Positions 17,264 through 25,017 of a DNA stretch of 64,000 bases are shown piece after piece. Each line of letters opens with the position of its first letter. Positions within the stretch are counted from its first letter, which is position 1. The notes under the pieces were generated by a model, which was not told the origin of the DNA, did not search any database, and was given only the letters and a program-made list of their open reading frames with translations. This stretch comes from a bacterium (lineage in GTDB: Bacteria > Sumerlaeota > Sumerlaeia > SLMS01), in contig WGMQ01000026.1 of assembly GCA_016125005.1 (NCBI GenBank), forward strand, positions 62,001-126,000, written 5' to 3'. A program made the translations under genes and the position numbers.

Positions 17264-18913
17264 CTAGAGCTCGACTCCGGAGTTGGGGCGAGCGCTGGTC
17301 GCCGCGGCTCCGCCTGTCATGCCGTCGTATAGACGACGCCAGAGTTTCTCTGCGCGCTTGCGCGGGTTCATATAGACGGAAAGTCCCATCGCCGCCTCGG
17401 GCGAGCTGACCGTGATGGACCATTCGCCCTCGGGGAAGACGCAGAAGATGCGAAGCCCTGTGCCGCCGGCCGTCTTATGATAATCAAGCCGTGCGTCGCG
17501 CGGATCCAGATGCACGCGAAAGCTGCTGAACTCGATGTCGAGTCCCGCCGGCGAGGCATTCGCCAGCGCGTAGTCATCGGCGAAGAACTTCGTCTTCGCG
17601 TAGGTCGACGACTCCTCCACGTTCAGCACGACGGACTCTTTGCCCGGCACGAAGCGCAGGTTGGGCCGCGTCTTCACGCCGCGCATCAGCATCAGCCGCG
17701 CGGTCTTCGAGAAGAAGATTCCCACGATCATCGTGGCGAGCATCCAAACGAGTCCCAGCCCCACACCCACGGTCTCGACCCACGAGGGGAAGCCGCCGAT
17801 CATCTCCCCGATGCCTGCACCGATGATGACCGTGAAGCCCGCGATGGCCAGCAACTGAAAGAGGATCGTGAAGCCGAGCCAGAAACGCAGCAGCAGGTGC
17901 CGGCGCTCGGTCGAATCGAGCTTCTGCACAAACGATCCGTTGGCAGTCTCCGCGCGGTCGCCGCTCATGGCGCCTTGAAAGCCCAGCACGCGCCCCGCCA
18001 GCGGGGCCACATTCTTGAGCTGAGGGACGACGCCCGCGCCGGCAGGAGCCAGCTCAGGGAAGAGCCACCGCAACTTGTCGATCTCGCCTTCCTTCAGTTC
18101 CACGTGACGCAGCGACGCCCACCCCAAACACGAATGAACCCGCGTGGAGAAAAGCGGCCCGCCGCCAAAGACAATGCTCTTCACATGCAGGTAGGATGGC
18201 CCCGCCGCGCCGTCGTCAGGCATCGTCAGCACCATCGACGTGAAGGCCTGCCACGCGGGACCGCCCGCATTCGGCCCGTCCACGCGCAGCTTCGCCAACT
18301 CATCGAAATTGCCCAGCTCCAGCAACTCCGCCACGCGCTTCGCCGTCCCCATCTTGAAGAAGGCAAAGTGCTGCTTACCCCATTTGCCGTATTCCTCGTA
18401 GTAGACCCGATAGGCGTCGGAGCAGACGATCTGAAAGAGCATCGCTCCCGCCACCGGCACCATCATCGCCATGAAGACGAACCAGGCAAAAGCGCCGAAA
18501 TCGCCCCCGATGGCCTTTGCATAGGTCGCTGTAAAGTCCATGGCGTTCAGGCCGACCAGATAAGCTCCGGCCCATGCGATACAGGCAAAGACCATCATGA
18601 TCCAGGACCGCACGTGACTGCGGTTGATGACGTAGATGGCCAACAGGGAAGGCACAAGAAGGGCCGCGACGCTCAGGAGCGGCGCCACCATCCCGAGCAG
18701 CAGCTTTCGGTCGTCGTCCGGCGCCTTGTTCCCAACGGTCGACATCGCCATCGCCAGGAACGACGCGGCCACGCCCGTCACAAACATCGCGACGGCCACC
18801 GCCAGAAAGTCGAAGGCGAACAGCGGACGACACACTCCGCGCGAGCGATAACGAGGCCGCTCCGCCAGATGGGGAAGCGCAAACTCAGAACTCTGGGCCC
18901 AGGCAACCGACAT
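17264..18913 (-). CDS. Large membrane protein of unknown function
   Basis: 549 residues with at least six hydrophobic segments: two near the N-terminus (FLAVAVAMFVTGVAASFLAM; MVAPLLSVAALLVPSLLAIYV), two by residue 150 (WIMMVFACIAWAGAYLVG; FAWFVFMAMMVPVAGAMLF), and two after residue 340 (FTILFQLLAIAGFTVIIGA; TVGVGLGLVWMLATMIVGIFF). Between and after are soluble domains of about 170 and 140 residues. No known family is evident. It lies between hupE (15-base gap) and a CDF transporter (6-base gap), so a role in metal homeostasis or in assembly of those transporters is plausible but unproven. Part of it resembles the truncated gene at the window start. Two copies of the TATAGAC word lie near its 3' end. 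Confidence 0.75.
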   Translation of the reverse strand: MSVAWAQSSEFALPHLAERPRYRSRGVCRPLFAFDFLAVAVAMFVTGVAASFLAMAMSTVGNKAPDDDRKLLLGMVAPLLSVAALLVPSLLAIYVINRSHVRSWIMMVFACIAWAGAYLVGLNAMDFTATYAKAIGGDFGAFAWFVFMAMMVPVAGAMLFQIVCSDAYRVYYEEYGKWGKQHFAFFKMGTAKRVAELLELGNFDELAKLRVDGPNAGGPAWQAFTSMVLTMPDDGAAGPSYLHVKSIVFGGGPLFSTRVHSCLGWASLRHVELKEGEIDKLRWLFPELAPAGAGVVPQLKNVAPLAGRVLGFQGAMSGDRAETANGSFVQKLDSTERRHLLLRFWLGFTILFQLLAIAGFTVIIGAGIGEMIGGFPSWVETVGVGLGLVWMLATMIVGIFFSKTARLMLMRGVKTRPNLRFVPGKESVVLNVEESSTYAKTKFFADDYALANASPAGLDIEFSSFRVHLDPRDARLDYHKTAGGTGLRIFCVFPEGEWSITVSSPEAAMGLSVYMNPRKRAEKLWRRLYDGMTGGAAATSARPNSGVEL

Positions 18914-18928
18914 GGTGAACTCCCTCGG

Positions 18929-19537
18929 TCAGATCAAGCCAACCAGCAACCCCACGCCGGCGCACGCCATCGCCGCGCCCACGGGACGCAGCGCCCAGGC
19001 GGACCGCTCCCGCACCAGCACACCCATCAGCGCACCGCCGGAAACCAACATCGCCGAGCCCATCAGGAAACCGGTGAAGTAGGCCGGCGCAGAAGCCGCC
19101 CCGATCTCAGTCCCGTGTGCGAACCCGTGAAAGAAGGCAAAGAACGCCGCCGCGCCGAGCCCCGCCGCCAAGTGCCAGCCGCGCTGCGCCAGCACCAGCA
19201 ACCCCAGCGCCACGACCGACAGCGCGATGACGACTTCGACCGCCGGGAGCGACAGCCCGGCCACACCCAGCCCAGCCCCCACGACCATGGAACCAAGGAA
19301 CGCCCCGATCACGGCCAGGCGCTCACGAAACGCCGCCGCGGAAATCCAGACCCCCAGCGCCAACATCGCCAGCAAGTGGTCCAGGCCACTGAAAGGATGC
19401 AGCACCCCATGCCCCCACGCGGCGCCAAGGCTCATGCCGTGCTCGTGGCTCGTCCCCGAAACATGGGCAAACACCAGACCCGGCGCGGCCATCAGGCACG
19501 CACCACCAGCCAGACCAACAACACGATCAAGCTTCAT
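18929..19537 (-). CDS. HupE/UreJ-family metal transporter
   Basis: 202 residues with a signal-like first helix ending FAHVSG and about six further transmembrane helices. The family signature around GVLHPFSGLDHLLAMLALGVW is clear, and FFHGFAHGTEIG in helix 4-5 holds the His residues thought to bind nickel. HupE/UreJ proteins import Ni(II) (or Co(II)) and usually sit beside hydrogenase or urease genes; none is here. Instead it heads an operon with an unknown membrane protein and a CDF exporter. A GAGGGA Shine-Dalgarno sequence precedes the ATG. Confidence 0.92.
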   Translation of the reverse strand: MKLDRVVGLAGGACLMAAPGLVFAHVSGTSHEHGMSLGAAWGHGVLHPFSGLDHLLAMLALGVWISAAAFRERLAVIGAFLGSMVVGAGLGVAGLSLPAVEVVIALSVVALGLLVLAQRGWHLAAGLGAAAFFAFFHGFAHGTEIGAASAPAYFTGFLMGSAMLVSGGALMGVLVRERSAWALRPVGAAMACAGVGLLVGLI

Positions 19538-19642
19538 CGAAAGTCCCTCGCTAAATCAGATCAGAATACCAATGCGAACGCCAACCGAAGCGTGTGCGAG
19601 CCACCGGCAGGTGTCACGGAGAAATCGCGGGAAGGGGAGGCC

Positions 19643-21091
19643 TCAGTCTCGCTGGTTCTCTTTCGCTTGGGAAGCGATCTTCCGACCGAGAGACGTCAGG
19701 CGGTATTTCTGATTCCGACTCCGTGGCTTGTCTGGAACGGTCATTTCGATCACCCCGGCATCAAGCGCCGGTTGGAGGTAGTGTTCCCTCATGTGTTTCT
19801 CGTCCCGCAGGCCAAGCTGAGCCATGATCTCGGTCCTGGCCATAGGGGCGCTGATGCTCCCTATCATCCGAATAACTTCGGGGGTTACTTCGGGGGTTGC
19901 TTCGGGGGTGACTTCGGGGGTGACTTCGGGGGCGCGCAGGATGAGTCGGACTCCCTCGTCGCCGGTGGTCCACTCAGGAGGGGGCAACTTGGCCTCACTG
20001 CAATGCTGAACGATGAGCACGCTGCCGCGGCCGACTTTCTCCATTAGGCCGCGAACGTAGAGGACATGAGCAAGGTCGGGATTCCTGAGGATCGACAGAT
20101 GCCCTTTCATCAGGTTGTCGGGCGTGACCCCCTCGGGAAGCTGACCTGAGTTCCAAAACTCGAGGCGGTCAGGATAGATGTGAACCGCAACGCCACCAGT
20201 TGGTGAGGAGTAGTCGCGGTGTGCGAGGGCGTTGACAATGGCCTCACGAATCACCGTCTCGGGGTAAAGGAGGCGGTCGTCGCGCTCGGGGGTGCTTGGG
20301 CGAAATTGTGCAATGGTCGGGATATTCCGGAGGACGAAGGCATAAAGGTTCATGAATATCTGACGAAGAGGCCCCTCGAATATCCTCATGTCGAGGAATT
20401 GCTCGTCGGCCCTGCTGCTGCGGTATCGGACGGCGCGAGCGCGAACCTGAGGGTAGCGGGCTTCAGGATGCCGTGCGAAGAGGACATCTCCCGCCTGTGT
20501 CAGCCTCCCATAGCGGGCAACAGCGAGATCCTCAAGGATGTCGTTCACACTCTTGCTATTGCGAAAGATCACCTGCTGGCTTCTGCTGGCATGGACCGGA
20601 GTATCCAGTACTTCGCGGTCGTCAACGTCTCGCTCCATGTCGGCCATGGAAAAACGCCGCTCCCAGCGCTCCGGTTCGATTTGTCGCCGCATGACAAGGT
20701 CGCGAATCGTTGGCATGTCCGCCTTCTGGTTCTCTTCACCCCGACGAACGTAGATAGAGCCCTGTATTGCGTAGGGTACATCCTCGCCTTTGGGTACCTC
20801 GACGATGATGAGAGACTTGCCTTCCACCTCAAGCTCTTCGAAGGCGATGTAGGCCTTGGGGGTTATGTGCTGCGCCAACGCCGACTCCAAGTGCGCAAGG
20901 GCCTCCTTGGGATTGCTGGTGACGCCAACGACCCCTTTGCGTTCATCAACACCGCACACGAGAAAGCCCCCGCTCGTGTTGAGAAAGCCACAGACGACCG
21001 GACCGACGACATTCGGGTCTGACTGCACCTTGAACTCCACGCGCTGCCCTTCGCCAAGGGCCAGAAGCGCCTTCAGGTCGCGCGCATTCAT
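19643..21091 (-). CDS. AlbA_2 (Schlafen-like) protein with GHKL-type ATPase domain and C-terminal winged helix
   Basis: 482 residues. Residues 12-130 form the AlbA_2/Schlafen domain: EGQRVEFKVQ, FLNTSGGFLVCGVDE, VEVPKGEDVPYAI and YVRRGEEN. Residues 270-375 match the HATPase_c_4 domain of the RecG-like regulators: ETVIREAIVNALAHRDYS, PDRLEFWNSGQLPEGVT, RNPDLAHVLYVRGLMEKVGRGS. A linker of repeated TPEV/TPEA units (encoded at 19875-19934) leads to a C-terminal winged helix. The gene overlaps the DUF4062 stop as TGATG, so the two are translationally coupled. Homologues are annotated as transcriptional regulators or helicase-related; several occur in predicted defence loci. Function here is not established. 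Confidence 0.88.
   Translation of the reverse strand: MNARDLKALLALGEGQRVEFKVQSDPNVVGPVVCGFLNTSGGFLVCGVDERKGVVGVTSNPKEALAHLESALAQHITPKAYIAFEELEVEGKSLIIVEVPKGEDVPYAIQGSIYVRRGEENQKADMPTIRDLVMRRQIEPERWERRFSMADMERDVDDREVLDTPVHASRSQQVIFRNSKSVNDILEDLAVARYGRLTQAGDVLFARHPEARYPQVRARAVRYRSSRADEQFLDMRIFEGPLRQIFMNLYAFVLRNIPTIAQFRPSTPERDDRLLYPETVIREAIVNALAHRDYSSPTGGVAVHIYPDRLEFWNSGQLPEGVTPDNLMKGHLSILRNPDLAHVLYVRGLMEKVGRGSVLIVQHCSEAKLPPPEWTTGDEGVRLILRAPEVTPEVTPEATPEVTPEVIRMIGSISAPMARTEIMAQLGLRDEKHMREHYLQPALDAGVIEMTVPDKPRSRNQKYRLTSLGRKIASQAKENQRD
19875..19934 (+). repeat. Five tandem 12-base units inside the AlbA_2 gene
   Basis: Five consecutive units of the form (A/G)CTTCGGGGG(T/C)(T/G) begin at 19875, 19887, 19899, 19911 and 19923. 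On the coding (minus) strand they encode a Thr-Pro-Glu-Val/Ala linker. The 12-base period keeps the frame, so gain or loss of units would change linker length without breaking the protein. Confidence 0.9.
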
Positions 21092-21720
21092 CAGCCACCT
21101 TCCTCATCGCGGGATGGGAGGTCCCTGAAGTTTTCCTCAATGAACCTTTCCACTTCCTGATAGCGGGAGAACTGCGCCGTGACGAAAAGGGAACCATCCT
21201 CGATGGTCCGGAACTTCTGAACCCAGTTGCCGAAGCGCTCCGCCAGAGGGACGCCATCCACGATAGCTTCCTCGTAGAGGTTCAGGATTCTTAGGTCCTC
21301 GAAGATCTTCGTCTTTCTCAGCGTCAGCTTGGATCTGGTCTCCGGGTCGTGATGACCCAGATTCTTGAGGAACGACCAAGCAAAAACAACATGGTCATGA
21401 GCGAGTACCCAACGCGGGATGCCTCGCTCAATAGCCCGACGCAATTCATGGTGGGTAATGGACATCTGCCGCGGGTCATCCTTGTCCTGCCCACTTCCGT
21501 ACTCCGGAGTGATGATGCCCAGAAAAAGGTCGCACTTTTCCACCGCAGCGAGGCAATTCTCAAAGGCGGTACGATCCGAACGAAGAGGGATCGTGCCCTT
21601 GTGGGACATCCAGACCTCATAGCCGAAGGCCGTCAGAAGGGAGTAGGTCCGATCAAGCAATTCCTCCATCCCGTAGACGGTAGAGGAAACGAATATCCGC
21701 AGTCTCTTGGGTCCAGCCAC
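21091..21720 (-). CDS. DUF4062 domain protein
   Basis: 209 residues. The N-terminus has the DUF4062 signature: LRIFVSSTVYGMEELLDRTY, then a strand with GYEVWMSHKGTIPL, CDLFLGIITPEYGSG and ITHHELRRAIERGIPRWVL. This domain has a TIR/flavodoxin-like alpha/beta plan and often forms the N-terminus of STAND NTPases or occurs beside effector genes; no enzymatic activity is generally agreed. I prefer GTG at 21720 because GGAGGAGG lies directly upstream; GTG at 21732 would add four residues. It is coupled to the AlbA_2 ATPase gene by the TGATG overlap, so together they look like sensor and regulator/effector of one system (inference). Confidence 0.85.
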   Translation of the reverse strand: MAGPKRLRIFVSSTVYGMEELLDRTYSLLTAFGYEVWMSHKGTIPLRSDRTAFENCLAAVEKCDLFLGIITPEYGSGQDKDDPRQMSITHHELRRAIERGIPRWVLAHDHVVFAWSFLKNLGHHDPETRSKLTLRKTKIFEDLRILNLYEEAIVDGVPLAERFGNWVQKFRTIEDGSLFVTAQFSRYQEVERFIEENFRDLPSRDEEGG

Positions 21721-21801
21721 AGCCTCCTCCACCTCCGCTCTTGGAATCTTGGATGCTCAGTCCTCATCAAACTCGACTGGACATGCCCTGAGTTGTTCGA
21801 A

Positions 21802-22071
21802 TCAAGTCCCCCGCAATGCCGCCGCCTCCCGCCGTCCCGGCTTCTTCCGCTCGCCACCGGATGCCCCGGGACCTCTCCGCTTCGTCGGGTGCCCGACCCA
21901 TTGGAGCACGAGGAACGTGATGATCGGCAGGAGAAGGCAGAGCGTCGGAATGTAGATCATCACTCGAATGGGGGCATCGAGCGCGGAAAGGATGGCTACG
22001 GACGTCACCAGGGCCCCCATCCCAAGTATCCAGGATGCCATGAAGCGGCGAAACTCAATGATGTGACCCAT
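21802..22071 (-). CDS. Small two-helix membrane protein
   Basis: 89 residues with two hydrophobic helices (SWILGMGALVTSVAILSAL and VMIYIPTLCLLLPIITFLVL) and a basic tail (KRRGPG...GERKKPGRREA). No family is recognised. A strong GGAGGG Shine-Dalgarno sequence 4 bases before the ATG supports it as real. It lies 81 bases upstream of the DUF4062 gene in the same direction, so it may be a membrane component of that module, though the distance also permits an independent gene. Confidence 0.6.
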   Translation of the reverse strand: MGHIIEFRRFMASWILGMGALVTSVAILSALDAPIRVMIYIPTLCLLLPIITFLVLQWVGHPTKRRGPGASGGERKKPGRREAAALRGT

Positions 22072-22210
22072 GAACCCTCCAATTATCCGATTTTTCCCGG
22101 CCAGCCTCGGGGTGGACGTTCAACAGCATTTCAGGGGGAATCGTCGCCGATCAACGATCATGTGTCACGGGGAAAGGGCTGGATGATTCCGCCCGTTCCC
22201 GAGGGAAGTG

Positions 22211-22310
22211 GGCGCATGTGAGCGTGGCTCCCAGCATCGAGGCAGCTTTGGTCATGGCCGACTCTGGTCCCGGCAGGGACCATGGAAGGAGAACCAGGGC
22301 ATCCCGGCAA
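22211..22310 (-). repeat. Composite hairpin repeat, partial copy C
   Basis: Read on the minus strand, this stretch contains CCCTGCCGGGACCAGAGTC, GGCCATGACC and TGCCTCGATGCTGGGA, which match almost base for base the right flank of copy A (16240-16290). It lacks the CCCCACGTT hairpins. It lies between the small membrane gene and the stop of the beta-helix gene. The 278-base gap 22072-22349 holds nothing else that I can identify. Confidence 0.65.
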
Positions 22311-22349
22311 TACCACAGGGTCTACGCCCCGCAGCGCCGCCTCCGGTTG

Positions 22350-23417
22350 TCAGTGCATTATCCAAGCAAACTGGGCAAGAGGCAGGACTTCAACCGTGCA
22401 GTTTGTATCGCGGACGATCTCGTCGGGCGGGTTGTTTGTATAGATAGTGACGCGGGAGTTTGAAGAAACCTCCATGTCAGCGCAACTTGGATAGTCCTGC
22501 GCGCGACAGTAGATGTAGGTAGGCGCATTGGCTCCCGCCCCACCGGCCACAGCGCCGCCGATGATTTTGAGGTCCGGAACGTTCGATATCTCCATGGCTT
22601 TGGAACACGGCCCTCCTTCGACAAGGCAATAAAAGTTACCCAAGCCGCAATACTCGCACCTGTCAGGAGTTGCCGACCTCCCCCTGACTTGACACCACGC
22701 GAATTCGATCGCATCTACGCCGGTAACTGTCACTCCATCGAAGTAACAATCGTTGAGCCGAACCGAGCGGCAATCCTCGAACGAGCCCCGTTGGTTTACA
22801 TAAGAGTACCTTCGAAGCCCGATGGCCTCCACCCTATCCACGCGGGCGAGAATAAGGCTGGTGATCGTCGTCTTTCCGATGGTGACGGTTCCGTGGCGGA
22901 AAGAGTTCTGGACCGCAATCTGGGAATAGTGCCCGGCGTCGCCATCGACCACTGCTACTGCGTCGCAGTCGACAAGACGGAAAGCACTGCCCTGGTTTTT
23001 TCCGACAAGACGAGCAGTCTCAAAGTCACTGATCGATGCGTCGTACACACGAGAACCATCAACTTCAATGCTTCTTCCACCGGCGGCGATGAGATCTTCC
23101 AGCGAGCAATTCCGAATTTCCAAACTCCCATCGCCTGGGGAGAATCGGAGTTCGGGAATGTAGGCTGTGTTAAAAATACCGTATTCGTAAGGTTCCGGCC
23201 CCCCGACGAGCGTCAGGGTCTTCGAGTCAATGGTGGCTGAGTCATAAGTAATCCCCGGTTCGAGTTGAATCAGGTCGCCATCTTCCGCTGCATCGATCGC
23301 GGCTTGGAGGGAAGGGTAATCGCCAGGCACGTGGATGGTTCCCGCTACAGCCAACGCGGAAAAAAGATGGCACAACAGAACTGCTAAATTTCGAATCGCC
23401 GATGATGGCAAGCGCAT
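22350..23417 (-). CDS. Secreted right-handed beta-helix protein
   Basis: 355 residues with a signal peptide (NLAVLLCHLFSALAVAG). The mature N-terminus TIHVPGDYPSLQAAIDAAEDG and LIQLEPGITY is the usual opening of pectin-lyase-like right-handed parallel beta-helices, followed by short repeating strands (LEIRNCSLED, FRLVDCDAVAVVDG, VRLNDCYFDGVTV). Many Cys residues lie in the second half, including a CEYCGLGNFYC cluster, suggesting disulphides outside the cytoplasm. There are no catalytic residues I can assign, so it may be a binding or structural protein rather than a polysaccharide lyase. GGGGGA precedes the ATG. It sits between repeat copies B and C. Confidence 0.8.
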   Translation of the reverse strand: MRLPSSAIRNLAVLLCHLFSALAVAGTIHVPGDYPSLQAAIDAAEDGDLIQLEPGITYDSATIDSKTLTLVGGPEPYEYGIFNTAYIPELRFSPGDGSLEIRNCSLEDLIAAGGRSIEVDGSRVYDASISDFETARLVGKNQGSAFRLVDCDAVAVVDGDAGHYSQIAVQNSFRHGTVTIGKTTITSLILARVDRVEAIGLRRYSYVNQRGSFEDCRSVRLNDCYFDGVTVTGVDAIEFAWCQVRGRSATPDRCEYCGLGNFYCLVEGGPCSKAMEISNVPDLKIIGGAVAGGAGANAPTYIYCRAQDYPSCADMEVSSNSRVTIYTNNPPDEIVRDTNCTVEVLPLAQFAWIMH

Positions 23418-24080
23418 CAGTTTGTCCCCCGTTCTCTTTATTCCCCGAGGGAATTATAGAGCGCTGACCGGGTGAGGGACAATCAGAATCCCGGCGAATA
23501 TATGGGTTTGGGCGCAACTCAGCGGCGATCCTCTCATCGAAATGGGGTTGCTCTTCGTCGGCGTTGGTCCCGGCAGGGACCCAAACAATTGTAGCCCCAC
23601 CCATTCATGGTGGGGAGGCCGTGCGGATGGGGATCGGACCCAGGCAGTGGGTCCGAGAGGATGCGGTGCCTGTCCGACCCCTCCCGGGGTCGGATTCGAC
23701 ATAACCATTTTCCCCACGTTGAAACGTGGGGCTACAATTGTTGCGTCCCTGCCGGGACTGCTCCTGCTCTCCAGACCGGGACTATGGAAAGATAACCGAG
23801 GCGTCCAAGGACCATTCCGGGGACCACATCACGATGTTTCCGGGGCCCGGGCTTGGCTCTGTCGGCCTTTCAGGCCTTGCCGTCGACCATGAGCCCATCC
23901 GGGAACCCGGACACCGGTACAGGTGCGGCAGTTCGGGCCGTGAGGGACCATCGCACGGAATTGTCCCGCCTCCCCTCCGACAAAAATCAGAAACAAATCA
24001 GAGCCGATTAAGGGACGGATCAGACGCCGGTTTGTTTCGTTGGGCCGGGCGCGTCGCAAAGGCGCGCGGGAGGCGTTCTC
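23418..24080. other. Gene-free gap filled by repeats
   Basis: Between the divergent beta-helix and HTH genes. It holds the inverted composite repeat copy B (core 23566-23757), then an unfinished unit GGGCTTGGCTCTGTCGGCCT (about 23848-23880), which is the reverse of the unit at 38804 and 52703. The promoter of the HTH gene must be in the last 150 bases, where I see no clear boxes. Short open frames here translate palindromes and are not supported. Confidence 0.7.
23566..23757 (-). repeat. Composite hairpin repeat, copy B (inverted relative to copy A)
   Basis: On the minus strand it repeats copy A in the same order: GTCCCTGCCGGGACC end unit, ACAATTGTAGCCCCACCCAT hairpin, GGATCGGACC unit, GACCCCTCCCGGGGTC hairpin, and CCCCACGTTGAAACGTGGGG with TACAATTGTTGCGTCCC. 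Weaker similarity continues to about 23470 on one side and 23830 on the other. Copies A and B therefore enclose 16.0-23.8 kb as a large inverted pair. Confidence 0.85.
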
Positions 24081-24980
24081 ATGGCTGTTCGGCTCATGGA
24101 TGCGGTGTGGAAGCTCGGGCCCGAGGTGGTCGATGCGGTGGAGCGGTTGGTGCTCCTCGCCATCGCGGATTATCAGGGGAGCGAGGAGGACTTTGCCTTT
24201 CCGTCGGGCGAGACGCTGGCGCGCAAGACGAGTCTCACGCGGCAGGGCGTGCAGAAGATCGTCGCGCGGCTCGAATCGCGCGGCCTGCTCGAAGTCCAGC
24301 GTCGCCCCTCCGGCAATCGCTATCGCGTCGTTCTGGATGGAAACGCCGTTTCCACCCCGCTGCAAACGCCGTTGGCGACGGCTGCCAACCGGGTTTCCAA
24401 CTCCTGCCAACGGGGTTTGCACAAACCGTCAGGTAACCGTCATGAACCGTCACCCGGTGGGTCGCGTGCGCGCGACCCGGAACCGCCACGGGACCAACCG
24501 GAGACTGATGCGGTGGACGTTGGTTCGGCTCCGGACCCGCAGGCCCTCCGGTCGCCCGACGCACCGCCGGGCACCGTGGCGCCGGTCGTGTGGGAGGAGG
24601 CGTGTCGCCTGGCCGACCTGATCGAGCGGGCGGAGCACGACGCGCCGGTGCGCGGCGCGGGGTTGCAGGGCCGGGCGTTGGCGTTTGCGTGGGTGCTGGA
24701 GGCTCCCGCCACGGTGGGGCTGGACGGCGCTCGGTTGGCGGAGACGGTGGCGGGGCTCGTGTGCCCGGCGAACCGGGCGCGGGCCGGTCGCCTTGGGGTG
24801 ATCCTGGAGGGCCTGCGCCGCCACCCGAACGGTGCCCTGCCCGGGGAGCCTCCACCGGGAGCGCGTCATGCGCCGTCCCGGCTCGCCGAGGCGGCGCGCA
24901 TCCTCACCCATCTGAGGCGCCAGTTCCCGACGAAGCCCGCCCAGGGGGCGTTTGCCCGGCTGGGGCCTGCGACATGGTAG
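24081..24980 (+). CDS. Helix-turn-helix protein (HTH_36-like), possible mobile-element remnant
   Basis: 299 residues. Residues 17-75 form a winged helix of the kind found in phage and plasmid replication or regulatory proteins: RLVLLAIADYQG, then FAFPSGETLARKTSLTRQGVQ and KIVARLESRGLLEVQRRPSG. A long proline/arginine-rich, low-complexity stretch (about 100-175) follows, then an Ala/Leu-rich helical C-terminus of unknown function. GGAGG lies upstream of the ATG. It is a stand-alone gene between a repeat island and the his cluster, and its middle part is unusually GC-rich, which would fit acquired DNA. Replication or transcription control is only inferred from the HTH. Confidence 0.7.
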   Translation: MAVRLMDAVWKLGPEVVDAVERLVLLAIADYQGSEEDFAFPSGETLARKTSLTRQGVQKIVARLESRGLLEVQRRPSGNRYRVVLDGNAVSTPLQTPLATAANRVSNSCQRGLHKPSGNRHEPSPGGSRARDPEPPRDQPETDAVDVGSAPDPQALRSPDAPPGTVAPVVWEEACRLADLIERAEHDAPVRGAGLQGRALAFAWVLEAPATVGLDGARLAETVAGLVCPANRARAGRLGVILEGLRRHPNGALPGEPPPGARHAPSRLAEAARILTHLRRQFPTKPAQGAFARLGPATW

Positions 24981-24992
24981 CGTGGGAAAGAC

Positions 24993-25013
24993 TCGCGGAC
25001 GAGACGTCCGCGG
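24993..25013. terminator. Hairpin between converging genes
   Basis: CGCGGAC-GAGAC-GTCCGCG forms a 7-base stem between the stop of the HTH gene and that of hisF. There is no good T-tract, so it may be a weak terminator or another unit of the dispersed hairpin family. Confidence 0.4.
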
Positions 25014-25017
25014 TACC

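Noticed and set aside
19875-19934. CRISPR-like array of short repeats
   Set aside because: Units are 12 bases long, have no spacers and encode a protein linker in frame.
17477-20047. An 856-codon open frame on the plus strand across three minus-strand genes
   Set aside because: It crosses the 549-residue membrane gene, hupE and the end of the AlbA_2 gene, all with recognisable features or signal sequences. Its translation is His/Arg/Gln-rich without any domain.
22208-22463. Short plus-strand frames encoding about 80 residues
   Set aside because: The first part is a translation of the dispersed repeat (the same peptide start appears at copies A and B), and the rest is antisense to the end of the beta-helix gene.
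24994-25012. The hairpin after hisF as a strong terminator
   Set aside because: Its stem is only 7 bases and no T-tract follows on either strand; kept with low confidence only.
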